Assembly (NCBI RefSeq): GCF_002366715.1
Contig: NZ_DFBS01000041.1
Span: 1-44,329, forward strand
Direction: 5' to 3'
DNA: 44,329 nt
From: Halomonas sp. UBA3074
GTDB taxonomy: Bacteria > Pseudomonadota > Gammaproteobacteria > Pseudomonadales > Halomonadaceae
Both the position numbers and the translations under genes were made by a program. Below are positions 1 through 7,677 of this stretch, piece by piece; positions within the stretch are counted from its first letter, which is position 1, and each line of letters starts with the position of its first letter. The notes under the pieces were generated by a model, which was not told the DNA's origin, did no database searches, and saw nothing but the letters and a program-made list of their open reading frames with translations.

Positions 1-1
1 C

Positions 2-244
2 TACCTACAGCCGCGTACCGAAATTGCCGTTGCTGCTAGCGAAGTCGAGGAGTTTGGGGTGGGCCAAGGGCTAAACTCCGTGCGTGTGGGTATGCGTCTA
101 GGTTATGAGGTGACCCGCCGCTTCGCCCCCTACATCGGTGCTTATTGGGAGAAAGAGTACGGCGACACGGCGGATCTCACCCGCGCCAGTGGCGACAACA
201 CGGAAGACACTGGAGTGGTGGCCGGTGTTAGAATGATGTTCTAA
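2..244 (+). CDS. copB: CopB-like copper resistance protein, C-terminal part (cut by window edge)
   Basis: The reading frame is open from base 2 to a TAA at 242-244, giving the last 80 residues of an outer-membrane copper resistance protein of the PcoB/CopB family. The segment has the family's C-terminal beta-barrel pattern: LQPR at the start, a FAPYIG strand, GDTADLTRASG, and a final VAGVRMMF ending in an aromatic residue as outer-membrane proteins do. CopB proteins are periplasmic or outer-membrane components that bind or sequester copper together with the multicopper oxidase CopA, which would lie upstream outside the window. A terminator follows at 269-298. A diverged second copy ends the window on the other strand (44086-44328), and the last nine bases of a third copy survive at 34286-34294. 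Confidence 0.85.
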   Translation, partial: YLQPRTEIAVAASEVEEFGVGQGLNSVRVGMRLGYEVTRRFAPYIGAYWEKEYGDTADLTRASGDNTEDTGVVAGVRMMF

Positions 245-268
245 CAACTCTGGTAATGGGTAACTTTT

Positions 269-298
269 AACGTCACCAATTGGTGGCGTTTTTTTTAT
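269..298 (+). terminator. Rho-independent terminator after copB
   Basis: The sequence is an AACGTCACC stem, AATT loop, GGTGGCGTT stem (one G-T mismatch pair), then a run of eight T. It lies 24 bases after the copB stop. The same hairpin recurs on the minus strand at 34240-34261 and 44040-44061, each time directly after a copB end. Confidence 0.9.
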
Positions 299-314
299 TG
301 TTTTTATTTTTAAA

Positions 315-346
315 TTCAGCTTCGTTTCAAAAACCACAGCTAATAT
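315..346 (+). promoter_or_regulatory. Direct-repeat activator box and -10 of the small secreted protein gene
   Basis: TTCAG (315-319), six bases, TTCAA (326-330), ten bases, then TAATAT (341-346) as the -10 box. No -35 match is needed if an activator bound to the 11-bp direct repeat replaces it, as is known for OmpR/PhoB-family response regulators. The same geometry precedes six other genes in the window. Confidence 0.7.
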
Positions 347-377
347 AAACAAATCATCAACCACTGGAGTAATTATC

Positions 378-794
378 ATGAAAGTTAAATCAATTCTCTT
401 TGGAGCGCTTGTAGCCAGCATTCTTTCAACACCTGTATTGGCTAACTTCGGCAATACAACCCAGGATCTGCCGCTACTTGAAAGAGGCGTCTCTTCTACA
501 CAGATTCTTGCTCAGGGGCAATCCAAACGTTTCAATATTAACATTGAACAAGCGACTACGCTGAAGGTGGCAAGCGAGCACTTTCCAGGCGCAACCAGCA
601 CTGGAAACCGTATCTCCGCGGTGCTTTATAATGCAGCGGGACAGCAGGTAGCAGAAGCATCCAGCCCACGTGGCCATTTTGAAATGGTCCGCCAACTGCA
701 GCCAGGCAATTATCAACTTGAAGTGACAGGCAATGCACTGGGAGGTACTAAAGAAAATGACAATAACCGCTATGAGTTACATGTTGACTATTAA
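378..794 (+). CDS. Small secreted protein, copB-linked, copy 1 (138 aa)
   Basis: A 138-residue protein with a clear signal peptide (MKVKSILFGALVASILSTPVLA, cleavage after about residue 22). The mature part is a single beta-rich domain containing QGQSKRFNINIEQATTL, an ISAVLYNAAGQ strand and a PGNYQLEVTG strand. That pattern resembles the PPC (bacterial pre-peptidase C-terminal) fold, but this is only a visual match. No catalytic motif or metal-binding cysteine is visible. It lies directly after copB with its own promoter box (315-346) and terminator (821-847), so it is probably a monocistronic periplasmic factor of the copper locus. Two paralogues are present on the minus strand, 33737-34153 (intact) and 38385-38800 (frameshifted). 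Function unknown. Confidence 0.85.
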   Translation: MKVKSILFGALVASILSTPVLANFGNTTQDLPLLERGVSSTQILAQGQSKRFNINIEQATTLKVASEHFPGATSTGNRISAVLYNAAGQQVAEASSPRGHFEMVRQLQPGNYQLEVTGNALGGTKENDNNRYELHVDY

Positions 795-820
795 TATATA
801 GTCACTAATTTAAGATACAG

Positions 821-847
821 GGCCAGCCTTTATGCTGGCCTTTTTAT
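821..847 (+). terminator. Rho-independent terminator after the small secreted protein
   Basis: GGCCAGC stem, short CTTTAT loop, GCTGGCC stem, followed by TTTTTATTT. It is conserved after copy 2 at 33684-33711. Confidence 0.9.
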
Positions 848-991
848 TTAACATATATTTCTATCGTTGCAGAAACCTATTCGTAACCGTAGCTAGAATT
901 TTAAAATAAATGAGCAGGCTATACTTGCCTGTATGTAGCACAAAGGTTCTATATTTTTAGTAAATACCATGTTCTTAACGAAGGAAAATCA

Positions 992-1750
992 ATGCCAACG
1001 TCAACATCCACTGCCTCTGCACAGGTTTACCGGATGAAAACCGTCGAGCATATGTGCCCGTTCGGTTTGAAAACGGTTGATCTACTCAAGCGTAAAGGCT
1101 TTAAGGTCGACGATCATACCTTAACGTCTCGTGATGAAATCGATGCTTTCAAAAAACAGGAAAACGTCGACACGACGCCCCAGGTGTATATCGGTGACCA
1201 ACGTATCGGTGGCTATGAAGAGCTGCGCAAACATCTGGGAATGAGCGTTCCCAATGCAAAAGAAACCACTTACCGGCCGGTGATTGCCATTTTTGCTACT
1301 GCGCTGCTGATAGGCTTGGCGATTAGCTGGGCGACCCAAGGCACACTGTTTACTGCACGCATGCCGGAGTTCGCCGTTGCTACGGCGATGGTGCTGCTGG
1401 GCTTGCAGAAACTGCAAGATGTCGAAAGTTTCAGCAGTATGTTTTTGAATTACGACCTTTTGGCCCAGCGCTACGTGCCCTACAGCTATTTTTACCCCTA
1501 CGCCGAGACACTTGCAGGCATTTTAATGCTGGCCGGAGCATTGATTTGGCTGGCAGCCCCACTGGCGCTATTTGTCGGTACGGTGGGGGCGGTTTCCGTG
1601 TTTAAAGCCGTGTATATCGATAAGCGTGAGCTGAAGTGCGCCTGCGTCGGTGGTAACAGCAATGTGCCGTTGGGTTTTGTGTCACTAACCGAAAACCTCG
1701 TGATGATCGCTATGGGACTGTGGATGCCGTTGCGGATGTTGTTGGGGTAA
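992..1750 (+). CDS. Glutaredoxin-MauE fusion membrane protein
   Basis: A 252-residue two-domain protein. Residues 10-85 form a glutaredoxin domain with a CPFG redox motif (HMCPFGLKTVDLL), the cis-proline segment TTPQVYI and the closing GGYEELRKHLG. Residues 95-250 form a four-helix membrane domain of the MauE/DoxX type with a conserved pair CACVGG before the last helix. MauE proteins act in thiol/disulfide handling in the membrane, so this fusion probably passes electrons between the cytoplasmic thiol pool and a membrane or periplasmic disulfide; the partner is unknown. The start is preceded by GAAGGAAAA. The gene sits between the copB-linked secreted protein and the APC permease, and the same order occurs in the inverted decayed copy (32911-33539). 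Its upstream region is almost unchanged between the two copies. Confidence 0.8.
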   Translation: MPTSTSTASAQVYRMKTVEHMCPFGLKTVDLLKRKGFKVDDHTLTSRDEIDAFKKQENVDTTPQVYIGDQRIGGYEELRKHLGMSVPNAKETTYRPVIAIFATALLIGLAISWATQGTLFTARMPEFAVATAMVLLGLQKLQDVESFSSMFLNYDLLAQRYVPYSYFYPYAETLAGILMLAGALIWLAAPLALFVGTVGAVSVFKAVYIDKRELKCACVGGNSNVPLGFVSLTENLVMIAMGLWMPLRMLLG

Positions 1751-1805
1751 GACCCGTACTCTTACGCCAAACCATGATATAGGTCAGTTAAATGACTGAA
1801 CCATA

Positions 1806-1837
1806 TTCAGGTTACGTTCAGCTAACTCAACCACACT
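1806..1837 (+). promoter_or_regulatory. Direct-repeat activator box upstream of APC permease copy 1
   Basis: TTCAG (1806-1810), GTTACG, TTCAG (1817-1821), ten bases, then CACACT (1832-1837) in the -10 position. The layout is identical to the boxes at 315 and 5000, although the -10 itself is weak. Confidence 0.6.
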
Positions 1838-1861
1838 TGGTGTTGAACTTATCCCACACTG

Positions 1862-1892
1862 GCCTAAGGCGGTGAACACGCACGCCTTAGGC
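1862..1892 (+). promoter_or_regulatory. Perfect 10-bp inverted repeat in the permease leader
   Basis: GCCTAAGGCG at 1862-1871 pairs perfectly with CGCCTTAGGC at 1883-1892 across an 11-base loop. It lies between the activator box and the ribosome binding site. There is no T-run, so it is not a standard terminator. It could be an operator or a leader hairpin, and it is absent from copy 2. Confidence 0.5.
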
Positions 1893-1913
1893 TTAATCCA
1901 TAGGAGTGTTTGC

Positions 1914-3251
1914 ATGGCTGACCAGGATAGAACGCCACATTACGAAGAAGGAAGCCTCTCACTAATCGGTGCCGTAGCACTTGGCACTGGAGTAATGATC
2001 GGCGCAGGAATCTTTGCGTTAACTGGACAGATGGCGGAAATGACCGGCCCTCTATTTCCCCTAGCCTTTTTGGCTGCCGCGGTCATTGTCTCTTTCAGCG
2101 CTTACTCTTACGTCAAAATGTCCAATACTTACCCATCTGCCGGGGGGATTGGCATGTATTTGCAAAAAGCGTATGGCTCAACGCTCCCCACCGCTTTCCA
2201 TGCGCTATTGATGTATTTTTCCATGGTGATTGCGCAGAGCTTTTTGGCGAGAACTTTCGGTTCTTACACGCTGGAGCTATTTGACCTGGGTGATCGCGCT
2301 GTGTTTGTGCCACTACTCGGTGTGGGCTTATTGCTCGCGGCTTTTTTGATCAATTTATCCACCAACAAGTTGATTGAAACAGTTGCCTCGGTGCTGGGCT
2401 TCATCAAAATTGGCGGCATCATCGTGTTTGGTGTTGTCGGTGTTTTTATTGCAGATTCTATCGACATGGGTACTGGCGGGGATGCGCCATCCCCAACCCT
2501 CTCAGGCTTCTTGGGCGCGACGGCGCTAGGTATTTTGGCTTTCAAAGGTTTTACGACCATTACCAATAGTGGCTCGGAGCTGAAAAACCCAAAGCGCAAC
2601 CTGGGCAAGGCCATCATGATCTCCATCGCGCTATGTGTAGTCATCTATGCGCTTGTGGGCTTTGCGGTGGCCAGCAATCTTTCCTTGTCTGAGATTATCG
2701 AAACTCAAGACTATTCGCTGGCGGCAGCGGCTCGGCCCGCACTTGGTGAAGCTGCCGTTGGCTTTACCGTTGTTTTAGCCATGCTAGCCACAGCAGGCGG
2801 GATCATCGCCAGTGTTTTCGCCGTATCACGCATGCTAGCCATGCTGACTGAAATGAAATTGGTTCCACACCGCCACTTCCATATGCCAGGTAGCCTGCAA
2901 AAGCACACGTTGGTGTACACCATTGTGTTTGGCTTAATCTTGACTGCGTTTTTTGATCTTAGCCGTATCGCGGCGCTCGGCATTATTTTTTACTTGATCA
3001 TGGATATCGCTATCCATTGGGGAGTGCTGCGCCATCTCAGGAAAAGTGTGGGCGCTAACGCGGTTATTCCAAGCATTGCCATTCTGCTAGATGTCCTCGT
3101 ATTGAGTGGCTTTGTTTGGGTAAAAGCCACTTCAGATCCACTGGTACTTATCGTTGCCGCCGGATTGATGGCCGTGCTGCTCATCGGCGAATGGCTATTT
3201 CTTGCCAAGCGCAACAATTCAGCCGATAGCGAACAGTTTCATTCCCACTAA
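1914..3251 (+). CDS. APC superfamily amino-acid permease, copy 1
   Basis: A 445-residue integral membrane transporter of the amino acid-polyamine-organocation superfamily with about 12 hydrophobic segments. The N-terminal GTGVMIGAGIFALTG is the helix-1 substrate/Na-site signature of APC transporters. PSAGGIGMYLQKAYG follows helix 2, and GFTTITNSGSELKNPKRN is the conserved loop after helix 6. An in-frame GTG lies upstream at 1872, but the ATG at 1914 was chosen because TAGGAG precedes it at the right distance and because the paralogue at 32745 also begins MA-QDRTP. The substrate cannot be read from sequence. The gene has its own promoter box (1806-1837) and is cut off downstream by an IS3 remnant at 3267. 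Confidence 0.85.
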   Translation: MADQDRTPHYEEGSLSLIGAVALGTGVMIGAGIFALTGQMAEMTGPLFPLAFLAAAVIVSFSAYSYVKMSNTYPSAGGIGMYLQKAYGSTLPTAFHALLMYFSMVIAQSFLARTFGSYTLELFDLGDRAVFVPLLGVGLLLAAFLINLSTNKLIETVASVLGFIKIGGIIVFGVVGVFIADSIDMGTGGDAPSPTLSGFLGATALGILAFKGFTTITNSGSELKNPKRNLGKAIMISIALCVVIYALVGFAVASNLSLSEIIETQDYSLAAAARPALGEAAVGFTVVLAMLATAGGIIASVFAVSRMLAMLTEMKLVPHRHFHMPGSLQKHTLVYTIVFGLILTAFFDLSRIAALGIIFYLIMDIAIHWGVLRHLRKSVGANAVIPSIAILLDVLVLSGFVWVKATSDPLVLIVAAGLMAVLLIGEWLFLAKRNNSADSEQFHSH

Positions 3252-3316
3252 CCACAACTGTACATGTGAACCGCCCCGGCTTTACCGGAGACTCCATATC
3301 TTGAGAGGATGGCGTC

Positions 3317-3634
3317 ATTAACTCACCAAAACGATATTCCCCGGAAGTCCGGGAGCGGGGTGTTCGATTAGTCATTGAACAGCAATGGGAATACCTATCC
3401 AAGTGGGCAGCAATCTGCTCCATTGCTAGTAAGTTAGGCTGCACACCAGAGACCTTGAGAGCCTGGTGCAAACGCACAGAACTCACGCAGGAAAACAGCT
3501 CGGTTAACCTGTCTGAACATGAACGACTCAAGCAGCTAGAGCGTGAAAACACCGAATTGAAGCGTGCCAAGGAAATTCTCCGTAAGGCGGTTGCTTTTTT
3601 CGCCCAGGCGGAGCTCGACCGCAAACCCAATTGA
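3317..3634 (+). CDS. IS3-family OrfA (helix-turn-helix protein)
   Basis: About 105 residues from an ATT or a nearby non-ATG codon to the TGA at 3632-3634. The frame contains the helix-turn-helix region (YSPEVRERGVRLVIEQ and TPETLRAWCK) and the leucine-zipper end typical of IS3 OrfA (ERLKQLERENTELKRAKEILRKA, then AFFAQAELDR). No ATG is available in frame after the stop just upstream, so the original start codon has probably mutated. Not expected to be functional without OrfB. Confidence 0.7.
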   Translation: MNSPKRYSPEVRERGVRLVIEQQWEYLSKWAAICSIASKLGCTPETLRAWCKRTELTQENSSVNLSEHERLKQLERENTELKRAKEILRKAVAFFAQAELDRKPN

Positions 3635-4413
3635 TGGTGTCATTTATCGACGAGCATCGTGCTCAGTTCGGGGTCGAATCGATTTGTAGTCAGCTGCCAA
3701 TCGCCCCATCGAAGTATTACCACCACAAGGCACTTTGAAGCCGATCCTGAACGACGAGCAGAGCGATATCGGCAGGATGCGTTTCTTACGGCTGAGATTC
3801 ATCGGGTATGGGAGGAAGATTTCTGCGTTTACGGTGCTCGTAAGGTCTGGCGGCAACTCCACGTTAATGTTGCTCGCTGCACCGTAGAACGGCTCATGCG
3901 CCCTAATAAGCTTTGGGTGGCCGATTTTACCTACGTCGCCACCTGGTCTGGCTTCGTTTATGTTGCGTTCGTTATCGATGTTTACGCACGATGTATCGTG
4001 AGTTGGCGTGTAGCGACGTCGATGAAAACGGGACAGGTACTGGACGCCCTGGAGCTAGCTCTGTGGGCACAAAAACACATACGAGGGTTGATCCATCATA
4101 GTGATCGGGGAAGCAATATCCCTCGATTCGCTATACAGAGCGTATGGCTGACGAGGGTATCGATGCCTCAGTCGGCACCACCGGCGACTCCTACGACAAT
4201 GCACTGACCGAGACCATCATCGGCCTATTCAAAACGGAGGTGATTCACCATCGTGGCCCATGGAAGGGGCTGGATACCGTTGAGTATGCCAGGCTGGAAT
4301 GGGTTGACTGGTTCAACAATCGCCGACTACAGGAACCCATCGGAAACGTTTCACCAGCAGAACGAGAAAGGACGTATTGTCGTCAACTGGAGGAGTCGGG
4401 TGAAGCAGCCTGA
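3634..4413 (+). pseudogene. IS3-family OrfB transposase, broken
   Basis: Pieces of a DDE transposase lie in three successive frames. 3634-3738 gives the N-terminus (FIDEHRAQFGVESIC). A frame change leads to 3730-4140, with VWEEDFCVYGARKVWRQL, WVADFTYV (first Asp) and HHSDRGS (second Asp). Another change at about 4140 gives the C-terminus with GDSYDNALTETIIGLFKTEVIH (catalytic Glu) and EWVDWFNNRRL. About 40 residues expected between the VARCTVERLM segment and WVADFTYV are missing, which indicates an internal deletion as well as two frameshifts. Confidence 0.85.
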
Positions 4414-4452
4414 CTCAAACAAACCGGTCTCCAGAATAACCGGGGAGGTTCA

Positions 4453-4999
4453 TCCCGGGGTTACTCGCTTTGAGAATAGAAATACCGGCCCCAGTCATGG
4501 GCGCAAGCACACCGAGCTTGATGAGTAGCGGTCTGCAGTTCATCTTCCTAGTAGTTATAAACAGACACCTCAACTGTGCCAGTCCATGTTGTCACAGCGC
4601 CATGTAGTTCATGGCAAACACGGTGTAGATACGAACTGAATGTGCTTCTCTGGAAACCGGTGCAGCGCCTGCCAACTGATTGGACAACAACGGCATGCAT
4701 AATTATCGAGGCAACGAGTGTTGCTATCTACTTTTGTGATCCACACAGCCTATGACAACGCGGTAGCAATAAAAACATCGACGGCTTAACACAGGCGAAA
4801 GGGGCGGAACTGCCGCGCCACACCCAAGAGGACATTGTATTACCAGTTGAATAGGAAGCGCCTTGACTTCAGGTGGCCAGTTGAGGCGCTGGTCTAAACA
4901 CCATGAATGCTCACCCGCCATCTATTAGGTAGCGTTGCACTCAGAGCCTGCACCCACCTTGCGGTTTATTACTTTTTGCACCATGTTTTAGGCAGCATA
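4453..4999. other. Non-coding stretch between IS3 remnant and complex-I-like operon
   Basis: About 550 bases in which I can support no gene. The only open frame of note (minus, 4724-4921, 65 codons) has no start context, domain or paralogue that I recognise. The composition is mixed with no long repeats, and it is probably debris of earlier insertions. Confidence 0.5.
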
Positions 5000-5031
5000 T
5001 TCAGTTTGCATTCAGGTTTGATATCTACACT
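5000..5031 (+). promoter_or_regulatory. Direct-repeat activator box and -10 of the complex-I-like operon
   Basis: TTCAG (5000-5004), TTTGCA, TTCAG (5011-5015), ten bases, then TACACT (5026-5031) as the -10. The spacing is the same as in the boxes at 315, 1806, 32856, 34216, 38299 and 38863. It lies 79 bases before the nuoA start with no gene between, so it is the likely operon promoter. Confidence 0.7.
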
Positions 5032-5109
5032 TGTATAAATGCGCTGCTTCAGCCTGCTACGTTGTAATTTACGGCAAGGATTTGCTGGCTAATGACGCGA
5101 GGGATTCGC

Positions 5110-5457
5110 ATGGAACTGTTGACTCTGCTTATTGTTTTATTACTGAGCTTAGGCGCCGGCCTGCTAGTGCAGTGGCTGCCTATGCGCCACCAGCCGATAG
5201 CCACCTACCCGCAGCGCGCGCCTTTTCTAGGCGGTGGTACGCCAGATAGCCACGCCTGGAGCCGCTATCACGTCCGCTATTATCCCATGACGCTGCTGCT
5301 GATCGCCTTCGAAATGGAGATGATGTTCATGTATCCATGGGCGGTTGTCTTCGTAGAGAAGGGCATGATGGCAGTAATGGAGATGGGCATGTTCCTGGCC
5401 ATCCTGTCGGTTGGCATTGTTTACGCCTGGCGTGAGGGGGTATTCAAGTGGCAGTGA
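5110..5457 (+). CDS. nuoA: NuoA-like subunit of a complex-I-like membrane complex
   Basis: A 115-residue protein with three transmembrane helices matching NADH-quinone oxidoreductase subunit A. The second helix region YYPMTLLLIAFEMEMMFMYPWAVVF lines up with the family's FDVEALYLYPW, with the acidic pair kept as E-x-E in place of D-x-E. The loop after helix 1, which in real complex I carries the Glu-Cys-Gly quinone-site motif, reads APFLGGGTPDS here, so the Cys is missing. An ATG at 5092 is in frame, but the ATG at 5110 has GAGGG about 8 bases upstream and gives the normal N-terminus. It is the first gene of an eight-gene unit and overlaps the next by 10 bases. Confidence 0.9.
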   Translation: MELLTLLIVLLLSLGAGLLVQWLPMRHQPIATYPQRAPFLGGGTPDSHAWSRYHVRYYPMTLLLIAFEMEMMFMYPWAVVFVEKGMMAVMEMGMFLAILSVGIVYAWREGVFKWQ

Positions 5458-6764
5458 ACTGGCTACGGAAACTCGCTTCGCATAAGCGGGCTCCCGTATT
5501 TCCTGTGCTGGGCAAGCAGGGCGATAAAGCGCTGCGGTACCTCGCGCTATCGCCGGAAATCGAACTGGTCGATTCGCCACGCCACGCCAGTGTGTTGCTG
5601 ATTGCGGGGGAGGTTCCGGCTGATAGATTAGAGCCTCTACGTCGTGTTCACGATCAGTTGCCTGATCCTTTCACTACGCTGTGGTTTCGTAACGAACCGT
5701 GGCCTCATCTTGAAAACGTGGATCGGATCGATGATCTCACCGATTTACCTGCGGCCCTAACCAAAGCACATCGTGAACTGATGACAGGCCAGCGTGACAG
5801 TGGATGCCGCATCTTGTCGGATAGACCGCCCAATCCTTGGAAAGGTGAAGGAGACTTCGGCCAAGGTGGCGAAGGCATGATGGGTGGAGTGCCCTACGGG
5901 CGGCCCATGGCCATGAATATGCAGGAAGATATCAGCGATGGTTTGACGCTGGATTCGCTGACTTTTCGGCTCGGGCCGTTCTTCATGGCATTTCCGCCCG
6001 GCATGGCAGCGGAGGTTACGTTGCAGGGGGATCTGGTTCAGTCATGGGAAACGCAGTTGGAGCCGTATCCGCAACGCCTCGACGCGGTGTTTTTCAACGC
6101 TCGGAAGCACCCCGTCCCCATCGCCGAGATTGAGCTCGCACGGGCCCGTCATCATCTGCAGCGCCTGTACCATGCGCTGCATCTTGCTGGGCTGGAAGCA
6201 CTCAGCCTAAGTTCCTTGCGCCTGGCACACGGTTTGTCGACATCAAGCACGCTAGATGGGCTACGTCGACGCCTGGTTCGCAGTGGCTTCTTTCATCTGG
6301 CTGCTGTAGGCGGTGGTTTGCTCAATACCGAGCAGGCCCGACAGTTTGGCGGGCCTGCCGCTCGTGCTGCCGGGCTGGCTGATGATTTGCGTTCACACGA
6401 TGCCGGTTATCGCCGTCTAGGGTTTTCCCCCGTATGCCAGAACGGAGGAGGAGTCTCGGCCCGTTGGAAGCAAATCTTGGACGAAGTCGAACAATCCTTA
6501 ATGTTGGCACGCCAGGCCGAACGGGATGAGGTGTACACGAACGATGTGGATTGCATCGAGACGCCACGGGGGCCGTGGGACGAACAGCCTCCCGAAGATG
6601 CTAGCGCGATTCTTGACGAGATCTTACCAGGCCTGGAGTGGGGCGATGCACTGGCTACTATTGCTAGTCTGGATATAGCGGCGGTAGCCGATAGAGGGGG
6701 CGGAACACAGTCGCCTGGTGAGTCACGGGCAGTGCAGGGAGGTTCGGGTAATGTTGTTAAGTGA
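5448..6764 (+). CDS. Fused, degenerate NuoB/NuoD-like connecting subunit
   Basis: A 438-residue protein starting at GTG 5448, with GAGGGGG seven bases upstream. Residues 14-105 resemble NuoB: SPRHASVLLIAGEVP and RRVHDQLPDPFTTLWF align with the NuoB segments SPRQADLMVVAGT and RLYDQM-EPKWVI. The NuoB Cys-Cys pair and the two later cysteines that hold cluster N2 are absent. Residues 130-165 form a Gly/Pro-rich linker (GEGMMGGVPYGRPMA). Residues 166-340 look like a worn NuoD/hydrogenase large subunit (FRLGPFFMAFPPGMAAEV, RLGFSPVCQNGGG, SARWKQILDEV). Only three cysteines are present in the whole chain, not arranged as cluster ligands. Normal NuoB and NuoD are separate proteins of about 220 and 400 residues. 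It probably caps the membrane arm on the cytoplasmic side; a redox role seems unlikely. Confidence 0.75.
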   Translation: MAVNWLRKLASHKRAPVFPVLGKQGDKALRYLALSPEIELVDSPRHASVLLIAGEVPADRLEPLRRVHDQLPDPFTTLWFRNEPWPHLENVDRIDDLTDLPAALTKAHRELMTGQRDSGCRILSDRPPNPWKGEGDFGQGGEGMMGGVPYGRPMAMNMQEDISDGLTLDSLTFRLGPFFMAFPPGMAAEVTLQGDLVQSWETQLEPYPQRLDAVFFNARKHPVPIAEIELARARHHLQRLYHALHLAGLEALSLSSLRLAHGLSTSSTLDGLRRRLVRSGFFHLAAVGGGLLNTEQARQFGGPAARAAGLADDLRSHDAGYRRLGFSPVCQNGGGVSARWKQILDEVEQSLMLARQAERDEVYTNDVDCIETPRGPWDEQPPEDASAILDEILPGLEWGDALATIASLDIAAVADRGGGTQSPGESRAVQGGSGNVVK

Positions 6765-7677
6765 GCTGTTCCTGCCTGTACTGATGGTGATGTTCATGCT
6801 GACTGTCGGCGCCTACGTCGTGGCGGTGCTTGATCGGCTTATTGCCGGTGCATTCGGCGCCCCTCAGGCAGGCCGTGTCTGGCTTGCTCCCATGGCCCGA
6901 GGGGCTTGGCTGATGACCCAACACGCCAATGCCACCGAAGCACCGGACTGGCAGGCCTGGCGGCTGGCGCCGGCACTGTATTTGGCGTTGGCTGCAATCG
7001 GACTGGCCGTGGTGCCGTGGTCGGAGTCGCTGGTCGCCACTGACTTGGTCACCAGCGTGGTGCTGTGGGGCAGCGTGGAAGCATTAGCGACAGTGGTTAT
7101 CTTCTTGCATGGCTGGTCGGCAAACGCGCTGCTGGCACTCATCGGCGGCTACCGTTATGTGGCGCTAGGGCTCTCTTACATCCTGATCAGCATGTTTGTG
7201 CTAATTGGCGTGGCATTGCCGGCCGAATCGCTACAGTTCACCCAAGTGGTCGCCTCGCAAGAAGCGCTGTGGAATGTCATACGCCAACCGCTGGGGTTGC
7301 CATTGTTCCTGATTGTCGGCCTAGGCATGACCTTCTGGGGCCCGCTCAACCTTGCTGATTCGAAGGACCTGGCTGGAGGAACGGCTTCTGAGATCTCTGG
7401 GCCACCTCGGCTGGTCTGGGATGTGGCTCGGGCGGCCATGTTGGTTGCTTTCAGTGGTGTGGCAGCAAGTGCTTTTTTAGGTGGCTGGATGGGACCTTGG
7501 CTACCCGGTCCGTTATGGATGGCCATCAAGATGCTGGCAGTGCTACTCGTGTTGCTATTGCTTGGACGGGTACTGCCGCGTATTGCCCCTGAGCGCTGCG
7601 TCACCTTGATGTGGGTGGTGCTGTTACCACTGTCGTTTATCGACCTGGTGTGGGCTGGCATAGGGGCGCTGCTATGA
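6751..7677 (+). CDS. nuoH: NuoH-like membrane subunit
   Basis: A 308-residue protein with about eight transmembrane helices, starting at ATG 6751 behind AGGGAGG and overlapping the previous gene by 14 bases. GWSANALLALIGGYRYVALGLSY matches NuoH GWSSNSKYALLGGLRAAAQTISY, and WGPLNLADSKDLAGG matches the RAPFDLAEAESELVAG quinone loop with the charged residues changed. The ERKVLG motif near the N-terminus is reduced to LDRLIAG. So the fold is kept while the quinone-chamber signature is degraded. NuoH normally joins the connecting module to the antiporter-like subunits. Confidence 0.85.
   Translation: MLLSELFLPVLMVMFMLTVGAYVVAVLDRLIAGAFGAPQAGRVWLAPMARGAWLMTQHANATEAPDWQAWRLAPALYLALAAIGLAVVPWSESLVATDLVTSVVLWGSVEALATVVIFLHGWSANALLALIGGYRYVALGLSYILISMFVLIGVALPAESLQFTQVVASQEALWNVIRQPLGLPLFLIVGLGMTFWGPLNLADSKDLAGGTASEISGPPRLVWDVARAAMLVAFSGVAASAFLGGWMGPWLPGPLWMAIKMLAVLLVLLLLGRVLPRIAPERCVTLMWVVLLPLSFIDLVWAGIGALL

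Larger units (their letters stand above)
3267..4452 (+). mobile_element. IS3-family insertion sequence, decayed
   Basis: The ends are imperfect inverted repeats: the left begins TGAACCGCCCCGG (3267) and the right, read on the minus strand, begins TGAACCTCCCCGG (4452). Length is 1186 bp, within the IS3-family range. It carries orfA and a broken orfB. No target duplication is visible (flanks ATG and TCC), so it may have been rearranged after insertion. It lies 15 bp after the APC permease stop. Confidence 0.85.

Noticed and set aside
3267..4452. IS3 element as a possible live mobile promoter of the downstream operon
   Set aside because: OrfB has a deletion and frameshifts, no target duplication is seen, and the operon has its own box at 5000.
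4724..4921. 65-codon ORF on the minus strand
   Set aside because: No ribosome binding site, no recognisable domain, and it lies in degenerate DNA next to IS debris.
5448..6764. Reading the BD fusion as a normal NuoCD or a hydrogenase pair
   Set aside because: There is no NuoC-like segment, and the CxxC pairs that bind Ni-Fe in hydrogenases as well as the N2 cysteines are missing.
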